Part shown: piece after piece, positions 32,801-40,754 of the stretch | How the letters are laid out: each line of letters opens with the position of its first letter | Position numbering within the stretch: the stretch's first letter is position 1 | Assembly (NCBI GenBank): GCA_024449915.1 | Contig: JAMZAV010000800.1 | Span: 372,001 to 436,000 of the forward strand | Length of the DNA: 64,000 nt | Direction of reading: 5' to 3' | From: Sweltsa coloradensis | Taxonomy: Eukaryota; Arthropoda; Insecta; Plecoptera; Chloroperlidae | Program-made: the position numbers and the translations under genes | The notes under the pieces: generated by a model | What the model was told of the DNA's origin: nothing | Seen by the model: only the letters and a program-made list of their open reading frames with translations | Database searches by the model: none

Positions 32801-35525
32801 TTAGTCGCGTTGATGGATGAGCTTTTTAATTCTAAAATGTTAATATTAATATAAAATAATAAAAACATAACACCACGGCCCATATAAAGCAATCATAAGG
32901 TCTGTTGTGATCTTTGATTGTTTGTAACAAGGCTGTGAGTAAGGTATAAAATCTCTTGTGAAGTTTTCATACAAGGCTGTGAGAAAGATCTAAAATCTAT
33001 ATTTTCGTGCTATTTGGGCAGATTCTGACCAAACAGGTGGGGCTACAACGTTCATATTTCACATGTACAAATTACGATAATGGGTGATGTATTGACGTTT
33101 TGAAAGAAAAAGTTGAAAAAGTTAGCCAGAATCTATAGCAATAAAGGTTTTAATATTTAACACCTCAAAAATCTCAAATTAAAACCTTTATATCTATGGA
33201 TTCTGGCAAACTTTTTCAACTTTTTCTTTCAAAAGGCAATACATCACCATTACCTTAATGTGCATGTGAAATATGAACGTTGTAGGCTGTAGCCCCACCC
33301 GTTTGGTCAGAATCAGAAAAAAAAAACAGAAAAAAATAGTTAAAGTACGATATTTATGAGAAATATTTCTTCGATTGTACCCAAAAACGTGGCAAGTCTA
33401 AGTTCAGAGAATTTGAAGGACCCCTCAAATTTTCATCAAGATCGCATATGCTGTTTGCCCGGTAGAGAGCAAACAAACAGACAGAAAAAAAAAAACACCT
33501 GAGCGAAATTTTTTGGGGGGTCGGTGAAATTAAGTCTTCGCTTCGCTCATCCAAAAATTATGACATTTCAAAGATTTTTTTACATATATTGCAGATAAAC
33601 CCTCTCAATTAAGGAAATTTAAAACTTTAAAAATGTTTTTGAAATAAAATTAACATTTATAAAGTCCAATTGGAAAGGGACTGTCCCAGCACTAGTAACT
33701 CGCAACTTTGATATTTTCAGAGCATATCAGGCTTCAAGTACTTGTTAGTGACGCCTGATCGGAGTATCGTCTATCCCTCGGTCGAGTACGTGAAAGCGGC
33801 AGTTTCGAAAGCTGGCGTTAAACAAGGCTTAAGTTCGGTGCCGGTTGTCGTCGACAGCACGTTTATTAAGGGCATCGACTTCACAGCTGCAAAGGTAATC
33901 CATTCATAAGTTATCAAACTCGTACATAATTTACAGTTCTATTATATGATTTTAATGGTAGAATTCACTCATGTGAGCGTGTAAAAGCGGCATTTTCGAA
34001 AGCTGGCATAAAATAAGGCTAAAATAAAACCAAATTTGATTCCCTGCACTTTTTTTTTTAGTTTTTGTCCTAATACCATCACAATACAGTCCCTTATTAT
34101 AAAATGCAAGTATGATATTGATATAGGCCCATTATGTACAAATCTCAAAAATATTTCTTAATAATACTGTACTAATTAATATTGGATAGTGGATACAAAA
34201 CTGTGCAAGTTATACAAAAGGCATCTGCACAAGTAACCACTGTTTCTATAGTCACAAACAATTACAATGCTCTATGCAATTTTAAGATTAACCATTGTAC
34301 TGGTATGTACAGAGAAGATTTTACAAAACATTATAGTGCATGTATCCCAATTGAATATATTATGTCTATGAAGTGTGCCAAAACAAAATTACATCACTTG
34401 TGCTGACGTACCATAACAATAACATCATAATAATGTGATGAATTAGTTGGACTATTCACTGCTATTTTAAATAAAGAAAAACTATGTAGGTACGATATTT
34501 CGAAGACTATTCAGTCCTCTTCATTGAATCATCATTGAAATGTCTTAAATAACTATCATAACAGACTCATATGAGTACTCATTGTGGGACGTTTTATTTT
34601 CAACTTTTGAAATTTGAAATCGATAACCATAACAATAAATATGTATCTTATTTAGAATAATCCTCAAACAATTACTATGGTGTGACAAGGGGACTAAATT
34701 ATGTTATAAAATGCATTGTATTGCTTAAATTTTTCTCAGCTATAGGCAGGGTTTATTAATTATTTTCTTGTCATAAATAATGAGATTTGAACATAATAAA
34801 AACTGCTATTAAATTAATTTCTAAGACAGAAAAATGTGGTATCTTATTTCAGGGTGTCAAGATGTTAATGGAAGACTTTGCAAACAGAAACCAGCTGATT
34901 ATATTCTTCAATCTGAAGCCGAGTATAATGAAGAGTTTTCACGCAGTGAAACCGAAAGACCTCAAGTCTTGCACCACTCTTCAGGAGCTCGATGATTTAC
35001 TGCGAGGTAGGTAAATATCGAGATTTCAGATTACTGCAAAGTGCACACACTAGGTAGGATAGGTTGGACACATTATATTATTGGATGCTTTATTATATGT
35101 AGGTATTTATCTGTGAAAACTCATATTAACCCACAAGTGTAGTAAGTAGTAACTATAAGTAACTAAGGCTGACCACTTAAAAAATAAATAATGAGACCAC
35201 AATTTACAACATTACAAAGATATATACAAATCATCGTCAAATATACAAACAAATAATAATAAAATTACGTAATACAGTAAACAAAGTTGAGAAACAATAA
35301 TGTTAATGTAAAAAAATTGCAAAAAAATAAGTAAACCAAAGTTTTGCAAAACCTATTGAAAAGACAAAAGGGATGATTAGTAGGCATGAAGGCAGGCAAC
35401 AAGAAGTTATTTTTTATACTTAGTTGCTTTGTGATGAAGACTTTTAAGGGACATATGGTAATCATTATTATTTATTTGCAGAACATTCGAGCAAGCCTTA
35501 TGGACCGCTTTCAAAACCCAAATAA
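17593..35525 (+). CDS. SLC26A11-like anion transporter, 3' ten exons
   Basis: SLC26 (SulP) transporters exchange anions such as sulfate, chloride and bicarbonate across membranes; SLC26A11 is the sodium-independent sulfate branch. Ten exons (17593-17778, 24502-24726, 25543-25720, 26603-26767, 27526-27687, 28903-29043, 29894-30039, 33721-33894, 34853-35006, 35482-35525) join without a frame break into 524 residues plus TAA. In order: GLYSSFVGCFVY and the GPTAML segment (about 1-31), the hydrophobic core with DFISGPVTLGFTSAT (about 66-80), TQEMLAIG and a PITGALSR loop (about 258-282), FYIPKATLASVII (about 318-330), and a STAS domain (about 398-515). The human protein is about 600 residues, so roughly 80-100 N-terminal residues are missing; no 5' exon was found in 1-17592. 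All introns are GT-AG. The subgroup assignment rests on remembered family sequence; family membership is near certain. Confidence 0.93.
18130..18445. mobile_element. MITE with TAGRGGCAG ends
   Basis: The ends TAGGAGGCAGTTATTTACGG and TTTGGGGTGAAAA...TAGAGGCAGGCATTT (read on the opposite strands) form imperfect inverted repeats of about 25-30 bp, with TTTTCACC words repeated inward. No target duplication was confirmed and there is no coding capacity. Confidence 0.6.
19948..20340 (+). repeat. Direct repeat pair ending in CCGGCACCTCCACC
   Basis: 19948-20125 and 20198-20360 share GTCTGCTGGCC, ACCATCTTC, CCAATGGAAGAA, ATAGAATACAAAATATTA, AACCAAATCGTTTCAAT and CCGGCACCTCCACCAAAAC in the same order, about 250 bp apart, with a few small indels. 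The CCGGCACCTCCACC word also occurs at 27893 and 27943, with a one-base-shorter form at about 18955. Confidence 0.72.
20991..21113 (+). repeat. Tandem duplication of about 61 bp
   Basis: Two adjacent copies of a unit containing GCTGGTTCAAGGTCACG, GGGAGAACGCAAACTCTC and CGTCACGAA. The units differ at only a few positions, so the duplication is fairly recent. Open frames on both strands cross it but show only the repeated peptide. Confidence 0.75.
21150..21910 (+). mobile_element. GGATGAGC-family element, copy 1
   Basis: Starts with CTAGGAAAACGCTTAAG and GATGGATGAGC, and ends CTTCGCTTCGCTCATCCA, so GGATGAGC forms a short inverted repeat near the ends. Inside, a module of about 170 bp (CTTATATTAAAAGCTTTAT...ATATCGCAC) is present twice in direct tandem (about 21317-21487 and 21488-21660). 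Further copies are at 32776-33553 and 53452-54223 (minus). No transposase frame is seen; superfamily unknown. Confidence 0.75.
23526..23970 (+). mobile_element. tRNA-derived SINE family B
   Basis: The head has an A-box-like TGGTTCGTTGATCCAGTGG and a B box GGTTCGAATCC at 23580-23590. The body (GTCGCGCGCTGGAGAATCG, GTATACCAACAGGATTGGAT) is unrelated to family A. The 3' end reads ACTGATTGGTAGACTCTAAA then TTTATTTATTTATA, the same tail as family A. Confidence 0.8.
23995..24130 (+). repeat. tRNA-like sequence, possible SINE fragment
   Basis: CGAGC ACGAAGC GCTCG forms a five-base-pair stem with a seven-base loop, followed by the B-box-like GGTTTCGAATCCC at 24048-24060. A full cloverleaf is not convincing because the acceptor stem does not pair. 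It immediately follows the family B SINE and may be another SINE head or a tRNA pseudogene. Confidence 0.4.
24227..24445. mobile_element. MITE with AGGTTTGTTCTTTT ends
   Basis: AGGTTTGTTCTTTTGTCCACC at the left is matched by its complement GGTGGAAAAAAGAACAAACCT at the right, a 21-bp inverted repeat with one mismatch. Inside are repeated words TTACACCTTTT and GTTCTTTTGTCCAGG. A TA dinucleotide lies at both outer edges, compatible with a mariner-type element, but this is weak. It ends about 56 bp before an SLC26A11 exon. Confidence 0.7.
24502..24726 (+). CDS. SLC26A11-like, second visible exon
   Basis: Seventy-five codons in phase 0, from MGFIIDFISGPVTLGFTSAT to TVLYFLR, after acceptor TCTTGTTTCAG. 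The conserved DFIS.PVT.GFTSA segment is part of the transport core. The ATG at its start is an ordinary codon. The last 44 bases plus the donor AGG/GTAAAT and the next bases are repeated twice more downstream; reading past the first donor meets a stop after four codons, so the first donor must be the productive one. Confidence 0.94.
24683..24921 (+). repeat. Triplication of exon end and splice donor
   Basis: Three near-identical units start with CGGTGCTGGGGGTCTGCTGC at 24683, 24771 and 24861 (periods 88 and 90 bp). Each carries the last 44 exon bases, AGG/GTAAATAATACATAATCA and, in units 1 and 2, the spacer ending GCATGGCGAGTAGTG. Only one base in the coding part differs (AGTACTC versus AGTTCTC in unit 2), so the event is recent. 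Unit 1 is the true exon; units 2 and 3 are intronic with intact donors. Confidence 0.92.
24922..25542 (+). other. Intron with a 5'-truncated SINE tail
   Basis: 25000-25081 is the 3' end of SINE family A: CCCCACTGAAAATCAGTTA, TAACTGAGTGAGTAGACTC and TTTATTTATTTA. A weaker tail-like segment lies at 25455-25505 (GACTGAGTAGCAGACGCTAAA). Words such as AGTAACTTTT recur on both sides of 25080-25390. Nothing coding. Confidence 0.65.
25543..25720 (+). CDS. SLC26A11-like, third visible exon
   Basis: Encodes ELQQIPIGPKNVNEKTRC to GHEPFRLTG, after acceptor TTCTCGGCAG; donor GACAG/GTGAGA; leaves phase 1. It spans a short cytoplasmic loop and one membrane segment (IVVVVSCGTMAYLF). The NPFRLTG-like end is characteristic of the SLC26A11 branch, just before the YVKPGLPPFQPPPF segment of the next exon. 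Confidence 0.92.
26019..26130 (+). repeat. tRNA-like SINE head, family D
   Basis: TCGGTGGTCTAGTTGGCTAA (A-box region), CCAC CCGGAAA GTGG (stem with seven-base loop) and GGTTCGAACCCC (B box), followed by GGGATGGATTTTGT and CTGGATTGTATTAAA. The T stem has mismatches and position 33 is C, so this is not a functional tRNA. The same 3' words occur at 49388-49480, showing a repeat family rather than a lone pseudogene. Confidence 0.65.
26603..26767 (+). CDS. SLC26A11-like, fourth visible exon
   Basis: Encodes (G)YVKPGLPPFQPPPFST to NIATAKAT. The acceptor is GTTCTCAG and the donor ACCA/GTAGGC; phase 1 in, phase 1 out. GLPPF.PPPF and the following hydrophobic stretch leading to the AKA motif are typical of this family. 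Joining to the next exon gives ATAKATTGGATIDATQE, in line with the conserved A(I/V)AKAF...DA.QE pattern. Confidence 0.92.
26829..26870. repeat. (TTA)n microsatellite
   Basis: About fourteen units of ATT inside the intron after the fourth visible exon, continuing as imperfect T-rich sequence to about 26905. Translation through it gives the poly-tyrosine of a spurious 121-codon frame that begins upstream of the exon. Confidence 0.9.
27526..27687 (+). CDS. SLC26A11-like, fifth visible exon
   Basis: Encodes (T)GGATIDATQEMLAIGVTNIL to GVKTTFGGVYTG, after acceptor ATGTTTTCAG; donor ACTG/GTTAGC; phase 1 in and out. It contains the DATQE motif and the PITGALSRGAINN loop, among the most conserved parts of the family core. 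Confidence 0.94.
27888..27984 (+). repeat. Perfect 50-bp tandem duplication
   Basis: Two copies beginning GTAACCCGGCACCTCCACC at 27888 and 27938, identical over the shared 47 bases and ending CAATCCCAACAGTG. It lies in the intron after the fifth visible exon. The CCGGCACCTCCACC word links it to the repeat pair at 19948-20340. Confidence 0.9.
28007..28082 (+). repeat. Short dispersed repeat, third copy
   Basis: AGAAGTAAATCAAGGGCTGG, TAGTAGATACACCTAGAC and ACTTACTTATACTGTGGTGT match 13842-13916 (plus) and 140-235 (minus). No ends or coding potential could be defined. The remaining intron to 28902 holds nothing recognisable. Confidence 0.65.
28903..29043 (+). CDS. SLC26A11-like, sixth visible exon
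   Basis: Encodes (G)AIVLIAIAYLTPYFFYIP to VVKPIWKTK, after acceptor TTGATTTTAG; donor AAAA/GTAAGC; phase 1 in and out. The FYIPKATLASVII stretch is a family landmark between the last membrane segments. An ATG upstream at 28848 is in intron sequence and is not the exon start. Confidence 0.93.
29044..29893 (+). other. SLC26A11 intron without other genes
   Basis: 29500-29600 is a diverged partial copy of the fold-back seen at 8703-9271 (ACTCAAAAGCATTTGGATC, AACATTCTACATTGGCA). The rest is AT-rich sequence with no supportable feature. Confidence 0.55.
29894..30039 (+). CDS. SLC26A11-like, seventh visible exon
   Basis: Encodes (K)IDLIPAFITFFSCLFIRLEV to KVEIEDVT, after acceptor TGTGTTGCAG; donor CACA/GTGAGT; phase 1 in, phase 0 out. 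It contains the last membrane segment (VGLILGIGVNTLYLL) and the start of the cytoplasmic linker to STAS. Confidence 0.93.
31135..31660. repeat. Palindromic fold-back element
   Basis: An imperfect palindrome centred near 31400. Outer arms share CTGAATGAAAGAG; the middle shares AGCACATCTAGTGCAAAAT; the inner part shares TGAAATAACAGTT and TTTTTTGTCA. Divergence between the arms is noticeable, so the element is old. The exact ends are uncertain by tens of bases. Confidence 0.7.
31953..32693. mobile_element. Inverted-repeat element, TAGGGAACCTAAGT ends
   Basis: TAGGGAACCTAAGT at 31953 and ACTTAGGTTCCCTA at 32680-32693 are perfect 14-bp inverted repeats. Just inside, GGTTCTCTCTGGTC is matched by GACCGGAGAGAACC. 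Flanking 8-mers do not match, so no target duplication is confirmed. No transposase is encoded; 741 bp fits a MITE. Confidence 0.75.
32776..33553 (+). mobile_element. GGATGAGC-family element, copy 2
   Basis: Starts CTAGGAAGCTTCGCAAACGC, then GATGGATGAGC, and ends CTTCGCTTCGCTCATCC. The inner 150-bp module occurs twice but head-to-head: minus at about 33001-33150 and plus at about 33180-33320, rather than in direct tandem as in the other copies. Confidence 0.75.
33721..33894 (+). CDS. SLC26A11-like, eighth visible exon (STAS)
   Basis: Fifty-eight codons in phase 0, from SISGFKYLLVTPDRS to STFIKGIDFTAAK, after acceptor GATATTTTCAG; donor AAAG/GTAATC. It forms the first half of the STAS domain: a YLLVTPD strand, the YPSVEYVK segment, and the strand VPVVVDSTFIKGIDFTAA, matching the (V)D.....ID.T pattern of STAS folds. 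Confidence 0.93.
33895..34852 (+). other. SLC26A11 intron with a fold-back-type motif
   Basis: At about 34495-34535 the minus strand reads TGAAGAGGACT, a short loop, AGTCTTCGAAATATCG, the same layout as the motif in the fold-back at 14077-14671. A short echo of the preceding exon (GCGGCATTTTCGAAAGCTGG) lies at 33987. Otherwise nothing recognisable; the 74-codon frame at 34182 has no domain. Confidence 0.55.
34853..35006 (+). CDS. SLC26A11-like, ninth visible exon (STAS)
   Basis: Encodes GVKMLMEDFANRNQLIIFFN to QELDDLLR plus one base, after acceptor TCTTATTTCAG; donor CGAG/GTAGGT. Second half of the STAS domain: an amphipathic helix (VKMLMEDF), a strand (LIIFF) and the closing helix (TLQELDDLL). 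Confidence 0.93.
35482..35525 (+). CDS. SLC26A11-like, terminal exon
   Basis: Phase-1 join gives EHSSKPYGPLSKPK and a TAA stop at 35523-35525, after acceptor TTTATTTGCAG. It is short and not conserved, as expected for the tail after STAS. A plausible poly(A) signal is ATTAAA at 35942-35947; AATAAA also occurs near 36525 beyond the MITE at 36060. Confidence 0.82.
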
Positions 35526-36056
35526 CTTCCAGTCCTGTTAAACCTTCGTAAATAAGCAATACAAGATGGTGGAACACGTGAGCAAAAAGGAAAGAGATGC
35601 AGGAAAAGAAGACAAGAACTGAGTCCCTACCAACAGTACGTTAAAACGAAAATTACTGGTATACAATAATGTAGTACGGATGCACACGATAATCAGTATT
35701 ATTGTTCGATAATCGATATAAAGTAGCATTTCGATAATCAATAATAATAATACTAATAGTAATCAAAACTCATTCATTCACTCATCATAATAATGGTTAT
35801 CGTTGCATGATGCACTACATGGGCAAAAGTGTACAATGCCATTTGTTCTAAGCAGTAACCAACGTTAAGTGACATTGTATGTAACACGGTGTCAGTTCAG
35901 ATTATCAATGGAAGCAGAAATAGAAAAGATTGCATGCTAACATTAAAAAATTAACATGAACCCAAAAGTATTAATTTGGCTTTCTTATTATGATGGTTCA
36001 TGATAAAAAAAAAAACTATTAATATTCTGATCTCACTAAATAAGTTTCTACCAGCA
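35526..36056 (+). other. Probable SLC26A11 3' untranslated region
   Basis: AT-rich sequence following the stop codon with no other gene. The 3' end cannot be fixed from sequence alone; ATTAAA at 35942 would give about 440 bases. Confidence 0.45.
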
Positions 36057-36059
36057 TTA

Positions 36060-36309
36060 AGCGGACGTTACACTGGGAAGTGAAAAGAAAAAGTGAAAGA
36101 GAAAAAGTAACTTTTTAGAAGTAGAGTTAGCATGTAGCTTCACTAGTCGAACAATGTCCGACTAGTTCGGAAACTTTTTACTTTTTACTTTTCGACTTCC
36201 CAGTGTAACAGCAACGGGAAAAGTCCCGTAAGCTACATGTTAACTCTACTTCTAAAAAGCTACTTTTTCTCTTCACTTTTTCTTTTCACTTCCCAGTGTA
36301 ACGTCCGCT
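36060..36309. mobile_element. Harbinger-like MITE with TTA target duplication
   Basis: A 250-bp near-perfect hairpin. It begins AGCGGACGTTACACTGGG and ends CCCAGTGTAACGTCCGCT, with inverted repeats of about 84 bp and TTA immediately outside both ends (36057-36059 and 36310-36312). The centre contains a third partial copy of the end, ACTTCCCAGTGTAAC. A 3-bp TTA duplication fits PIF/Harbinger; no transposase is present. Confidence 0.85.
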
Positions 36310-36627
36310 TTAAAGTAAATGAAAACGAATGGGTAGGGTATTGGGTAATATATTAGTTTAAAGTTTATTTTGTTCTCTTGTTGGTATTTTAAATTCTTTA
36401 TACTATTATTGCTACCAACCTCATGCCAATGTTTCGGTGATCACTGATCATACTACATTTACGTAATGTGTCGTACTTTTCGCACAACTCTTAATATCTT
36501 CCAGTTCATCAAAGTTTTTACTTAAAATAAAATGTTTTCATTTTTGGAAGCAGTTTTAATGACGGATATTGTTAGTTAAAGAGAGCCGTCATCAGTTTTG
36601 TGTGTTATTTCCAGGCGACAGTGCTGC

Positions 36628-37240
36628 AAGTGGCGGATCCAGGGGGGGGGGGCGGTAGGGGCGATCGCCCCCCCTTGATCCTTGAAAAGCTAAATTTTAT
36701 TCTATAATGAATATGTTCAGCCACTAGAAATATCAATGTTTTTCAATGATGATTATTGCTTTTAGTCAATTCCTCACAGTTGCACAATATTATCGTAACA
36801 CATCTATAACTTCATAGGTTTTGAAGGTCTCATGAAAATTTCAGCACGATCAGAATAGCCATTTGACCGGTAGAGCGCGAGCCGCGAGCAGTCAGAAAAA
36901 AAGCACTTCAGCTTTTTTCTCAGGGGAGCGAAATTAAAGTCTTTACTACTCTCATCCAATAACATTTATTAAAACACTAATTTTGAAAATGTGAAGGTGT
37001 AGAAACACCCGAGCGATAGCGATTATAAAGGGACTTACCCTCCTCCAGGTCCTATTTTAGTGAGCAACTGCATATAAATTATATTGAAATATACCCTCTC
37101 TAAAGCCATTAAAACTCGTTTTTGAAAAAAAAGGCCTCAAAAAAAAATTCAATGCGGGGCTATGCTGGGGGGGACCCCCCCCCCCCGTGTGGTGCGAGCT
37201 AAGTCGCCTCCCTCTTTGAGAGGTCCTGGATCCGCCCCTG
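36628..37240. mobile_element. hAT-like element, 8-bp duplication AGTGCTGC
   Basis: Begins AAGTGGCGGATCCAGG and ends CCTGGATCCGCCCCTG, a 16-bp imperfect inverted repeat; AGTGCTGC flanks it exactly on both sides (36620-36627 and 37241-37248). GC-rich runs lie just inside each end. At about 36800-36960 it contains sequence related to the GGATGAGC family (ATGAAAATTTCAGCACGATC, CTCTCATCCAAT). No transposase frame; a non-autonomous hAT derivative. Confidence 0.88.
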
Positions 37241-37248
37241 AGTGCTGC

Positions 37249-37888
37249 AATCCCTCAGCCGTGGCATTCTTATCTGAAAACAACTATATTATGAGCAATA
37301 TTATTCACCTGTACAAGTGTTTGTTGCCTTATCAAGACTTATCCATGGTTGAACAGTACTTATACACTTTTCCATTAGTTACGCTACTGCGCTCCAGTGC
37401 ACATTGAATTTGATAAGTGTATTCTATTGGGACGTTTTGTAGGTACGAGCGCTTGTATTCCGATGGTGGTGCAACTACACTCTGAGAGCAGAGCACTAAC
37501 CACTTGAGTAAGTATCTAATGAATTTGCTGGCTCACTGCTCCAAACACTTCTTAATCTACAATTGTCTAAGCATGTTAAATGTACGAAATTACTAAAATG
37601 CTTCAGTTGAGCCCACATTCAAGAGATACATGCCTTCAAGGCTACACAATTTACAAAAGAAAATATTTGAAAAAAATTGTATTAATAACGTATATCATTT
37701 TATTGTCAGATAAGTTCTACAAAATGTCACAGGTTGAGGATTTTGAAGGTAGGTAATGCATTCATATTCAGTATGTCTACTTCAACAAAATCCTTAGAAG
37801 TTAATTTAGTTCCTTAAAATAGATGTGGTGCATGTAAAAATTTTCCTACCCTTCACCTATGCCATTTTACGTCAAGTTCAATCATTAT
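37249..37888. other. No recognisable feature
   Basis: Intergenic AT-rich sequence; no gene, RNA or repeat family supported. Confidence 0.45.
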
Positions 37889-38043
37889 TAAAGTGTTCTT
37901 TATAACACTTTTTAATAGAGTTTAATATTTCGGAAATTTCCAGCTCTCTTCGAATGGCAATAAAAAGTAGTTTAATTAAGGGAGTTGAAAATTCCCGAAA
38001 TATAGCACTCAATTCTATCTTAAAATGTCATAAAGAACAAGTA
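37889..38043. repeat. Small hairpin element, about 155 bp
   Basis: GTGTTCTTTATAACACTTTTTA at the left pairs with the complement of TGTCATAAAGAACA at the right; inner words ATATTTCGGAAATTT and AAATTCCCGAAATAT also pair. Roughly 70-bp arms around a short loop at about 37960, typical of a MITE. Confidence 0.7.
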
Positions 38044-40270
38044 AAAGTCTAAAAAATGTATTTCAATAAACCTAACTGTTCTAACAACCTTAGCTTTAAT
38101 AATATTAACAGCAACTGTTGCCGATTTTGAACGATATTGTTGGTGTTTTCATAATTCAAAATCAATGTAGGTCTACAGCATGTAGAAAAACAAAGAAGTA
38201 CTCACCTAATGAAAACTACAGAGATTAGTTAAATTAAAAAAGGATGAGATGCTAGATTTGATAACTGAAATGTAAAGTTTTAAACAACCAAAACAAATAA
38301 TTACCTGTTTCCCAATGTTGTTTCTCATTTTACAGGCTGAATCGACTAATGTCAATTTGTATTATGTATGGTGAAATACGTTTGCCTTCATTTTCAATAC
38401 ATATACTATTTCTTATGATATTCAACGTCTAAACCGTGTTCAATTAATAGGATATTCTAGTTACTCTTTCGAATAACCCCTTTTTGTACTAGTTTACCAT
38501 TAGGGAGCTACACAATATGCACTCTTGCCATCATCTTATCACCATTCCGAGACGATAATTTCTAAGTCACTTTGACTGTATCATTATAAGAAAATAATTT
38601 TGTGTCGGAGCTGCTAAGCAAATGAGAAAATGTGCCATAATATTAATTGAAACTGAGTTCGTTAAGTGAATTGTAAAAAGTGAGAAACGACCAGCACACA
38701 AACAAATATGATAGCGAACCACTGTCTCGAAGAGTTTTGCTCAAAATACAATGTTAAAAAATAATAATTGCCAATATTGCATGACTTTTTTTAAGCCTGA
38801 ACAGGTACTAAAATATTTCTTCATTCGACCGGTATCTACTTAATTTTTAGTTTTTTACATTAGTTTGCTATTGCATAGATCTAGGAGATGAGGCCTAAAT
38901 GGCTTGAATAATTGAACTAGGAACACAAATGAACATGTCCCGGAGGGGGGGGGGGGGTTACAGGACAGCTTACCTTAAAAACGTAAGGGAGGTCGCAACA
39001 GACACAAACAGACGATAGATTTAACATTATGTATGTCTATTTTACGAAACCATTATTGTAGAAACTCTTAGCTGTGATCTTTTAATAACATCCCTCAACT
39101 TGGATAGTTATTTGTTTTATTTGTATATTTGGTTCTTATTGAGCATGTCCAATAATATACCACAAATAATGCATATACTATAGAGGCACAATGTGTTTGT
39201 GTGTACTTTATTCTGGTTGATGATGTACGGCACAGAGCAAAACTGCAGCACTTGTTCTCAATCACCAACAATGCTTGAGGGGGCCACGGATTACCAAAGG
39301 CTACACACGAGCAACACAAAATACAGAAAGCAATTTGTAAATTAAATGATCCCTCTAAATACAATGTAAGCGACACCCATGATAATGTACAACATGGGCA
39401 TGAAATGTGAACCTAGTCATGTGAAAAAAGTTAAAACGTACATACATCAAGGTTGAACGGGACAAAATGTCGAAAGGTATGGGTAGGGGGAACAGGGGTC
39501 CTATCTCGACAGGGTACCTAACAAGAAAACACATGATGACATGAATAATGCCAATTGTGGGCATATGAAAAGAAGACAGTATTTATGTTCATAACCCTAA
39601 CCGTCGAGTGGTTGCTTTGACAGACATTCACTTTGCTATACAATCATAAATAACACGACACGTAATGTAGAACTCATAACATCTAAGCTACCGGTACTAA
39701 GACAATACCTAGGTGACACACACCATATCCTAGTTAGTTTGGCTTTTTAGAGAACATGCTGTAGTTGTACTACGTACATCTTGGGCTTTATAATTCCAGA
39801 TTCCTGATTACGATTGGTAAATTTAAGTGTCACTGCCAAGAAAATTAAAACAGGGTATATCATTAAGTATGGCATACTGTATTTGATAATCATGAAATAT
39901 GTAAATCAACATAAATGTGGTTGGATAGGCAATAGATTTTAAGAGAATCAGAAAAAAATGTTGCAAAATACCGAAATAGGTTTTTTAAACCAAAAGTGGA
40001 AAAAAAGTAAAATTGGCAACAGAGGCCAAAAGTGCCATCTTGGATTGTGAATTTAGGTAATACCAACCCTATTGGGGGAACAACTTAATGACAAAACTTT
40101 TCTGATAATTTGTAAAGTGGTCCGTTAGTACCGGTGCAGTACCAGTAATGATTAGCTTGAAGTCTTGAACGTAGGCATGGAAACAAATTAGTACTTGAAC
40201 AAACATTTCAGAACAAGGTATCGTCATTGGAATAATCTAGAAGAGCAAAGCAAGGTGCAGTATATCTAGT
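38044..40270. other. No gene recognised
   Basis: Intergenic AT-rich sequence. A G run lies at about 38946-38957. The 93-codon and 69-codon frames on the minus strand (39095-39564) have no domain or repeat identity. Confidence 0.4.
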
Positions 40271-40754
40271 AGGGATGACATCAGGTACCCACCGACCCGG
40301 GTTTCCCAAATACAAACATAACCCACATCTTTTCCGGAGATTAAATTTTAAATCTTGTCTGGGTAAGTTTGTTACATCGATCAATGAACACCAAAAACTA
40401 AAAACTGAAGCTAAAAAATTAAAAAAATTAATGGCCCTGATGGTATTGGGTAGCTTCCATATACGTAAATGTGAAAGGTTTTAGTTTGTGGATATGCTAG
40501 TCAGGACTATAGACGAGACTCCCGACTGAGTTTTTTTTTATTTGAAGGGTTACATTAAAGCATAGCCAAATACATAATACAATACAATCGGATGAACAAG
40601 TACAAGGCTTTTCTTAACCCACAGTTCAAATCATTGTTTCACTGTTGTACAGTATTGCTAACTTTGCTAGTAGCCTGTACGAAACAGTGCAGGTTCCCCA
40701 AATCCAAAAGGGGCTGGAACCAAATTCATATTTTCTTACCAGATGTCATCCCCC
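40271..40754. mobile_element. Possible element with GGGATGACATC ends
   Basis: TAGGGATGACATCAGGTACC at 40271 is matched imperfectly by the complement of CCAGATGTCATCCCCC near 40737-40753. Similar TAGGGATGAC...GGGTACCC words start at about 60489 and 63838, so a repeat family exists, but neither a target duplication nor a transposase is seen. The 69-codon frame at 40275 lies inside. Confidence 0.4.

Larger units (their letters stand above)
30040..33720 (+). other. SLC26A11 intron, 3.7 kb
   Basis: Contains a palindromic element (31135-31660), a TAGGGAAC-ended element (31953-32693) and copy 2 of the GGATGAGC family (32776-33553). 30040-31134 holds no recognisable feature; the 84-codon frame at 30160-30414 has no known domain and no supporting splice context. 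Confidence 0.7.
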
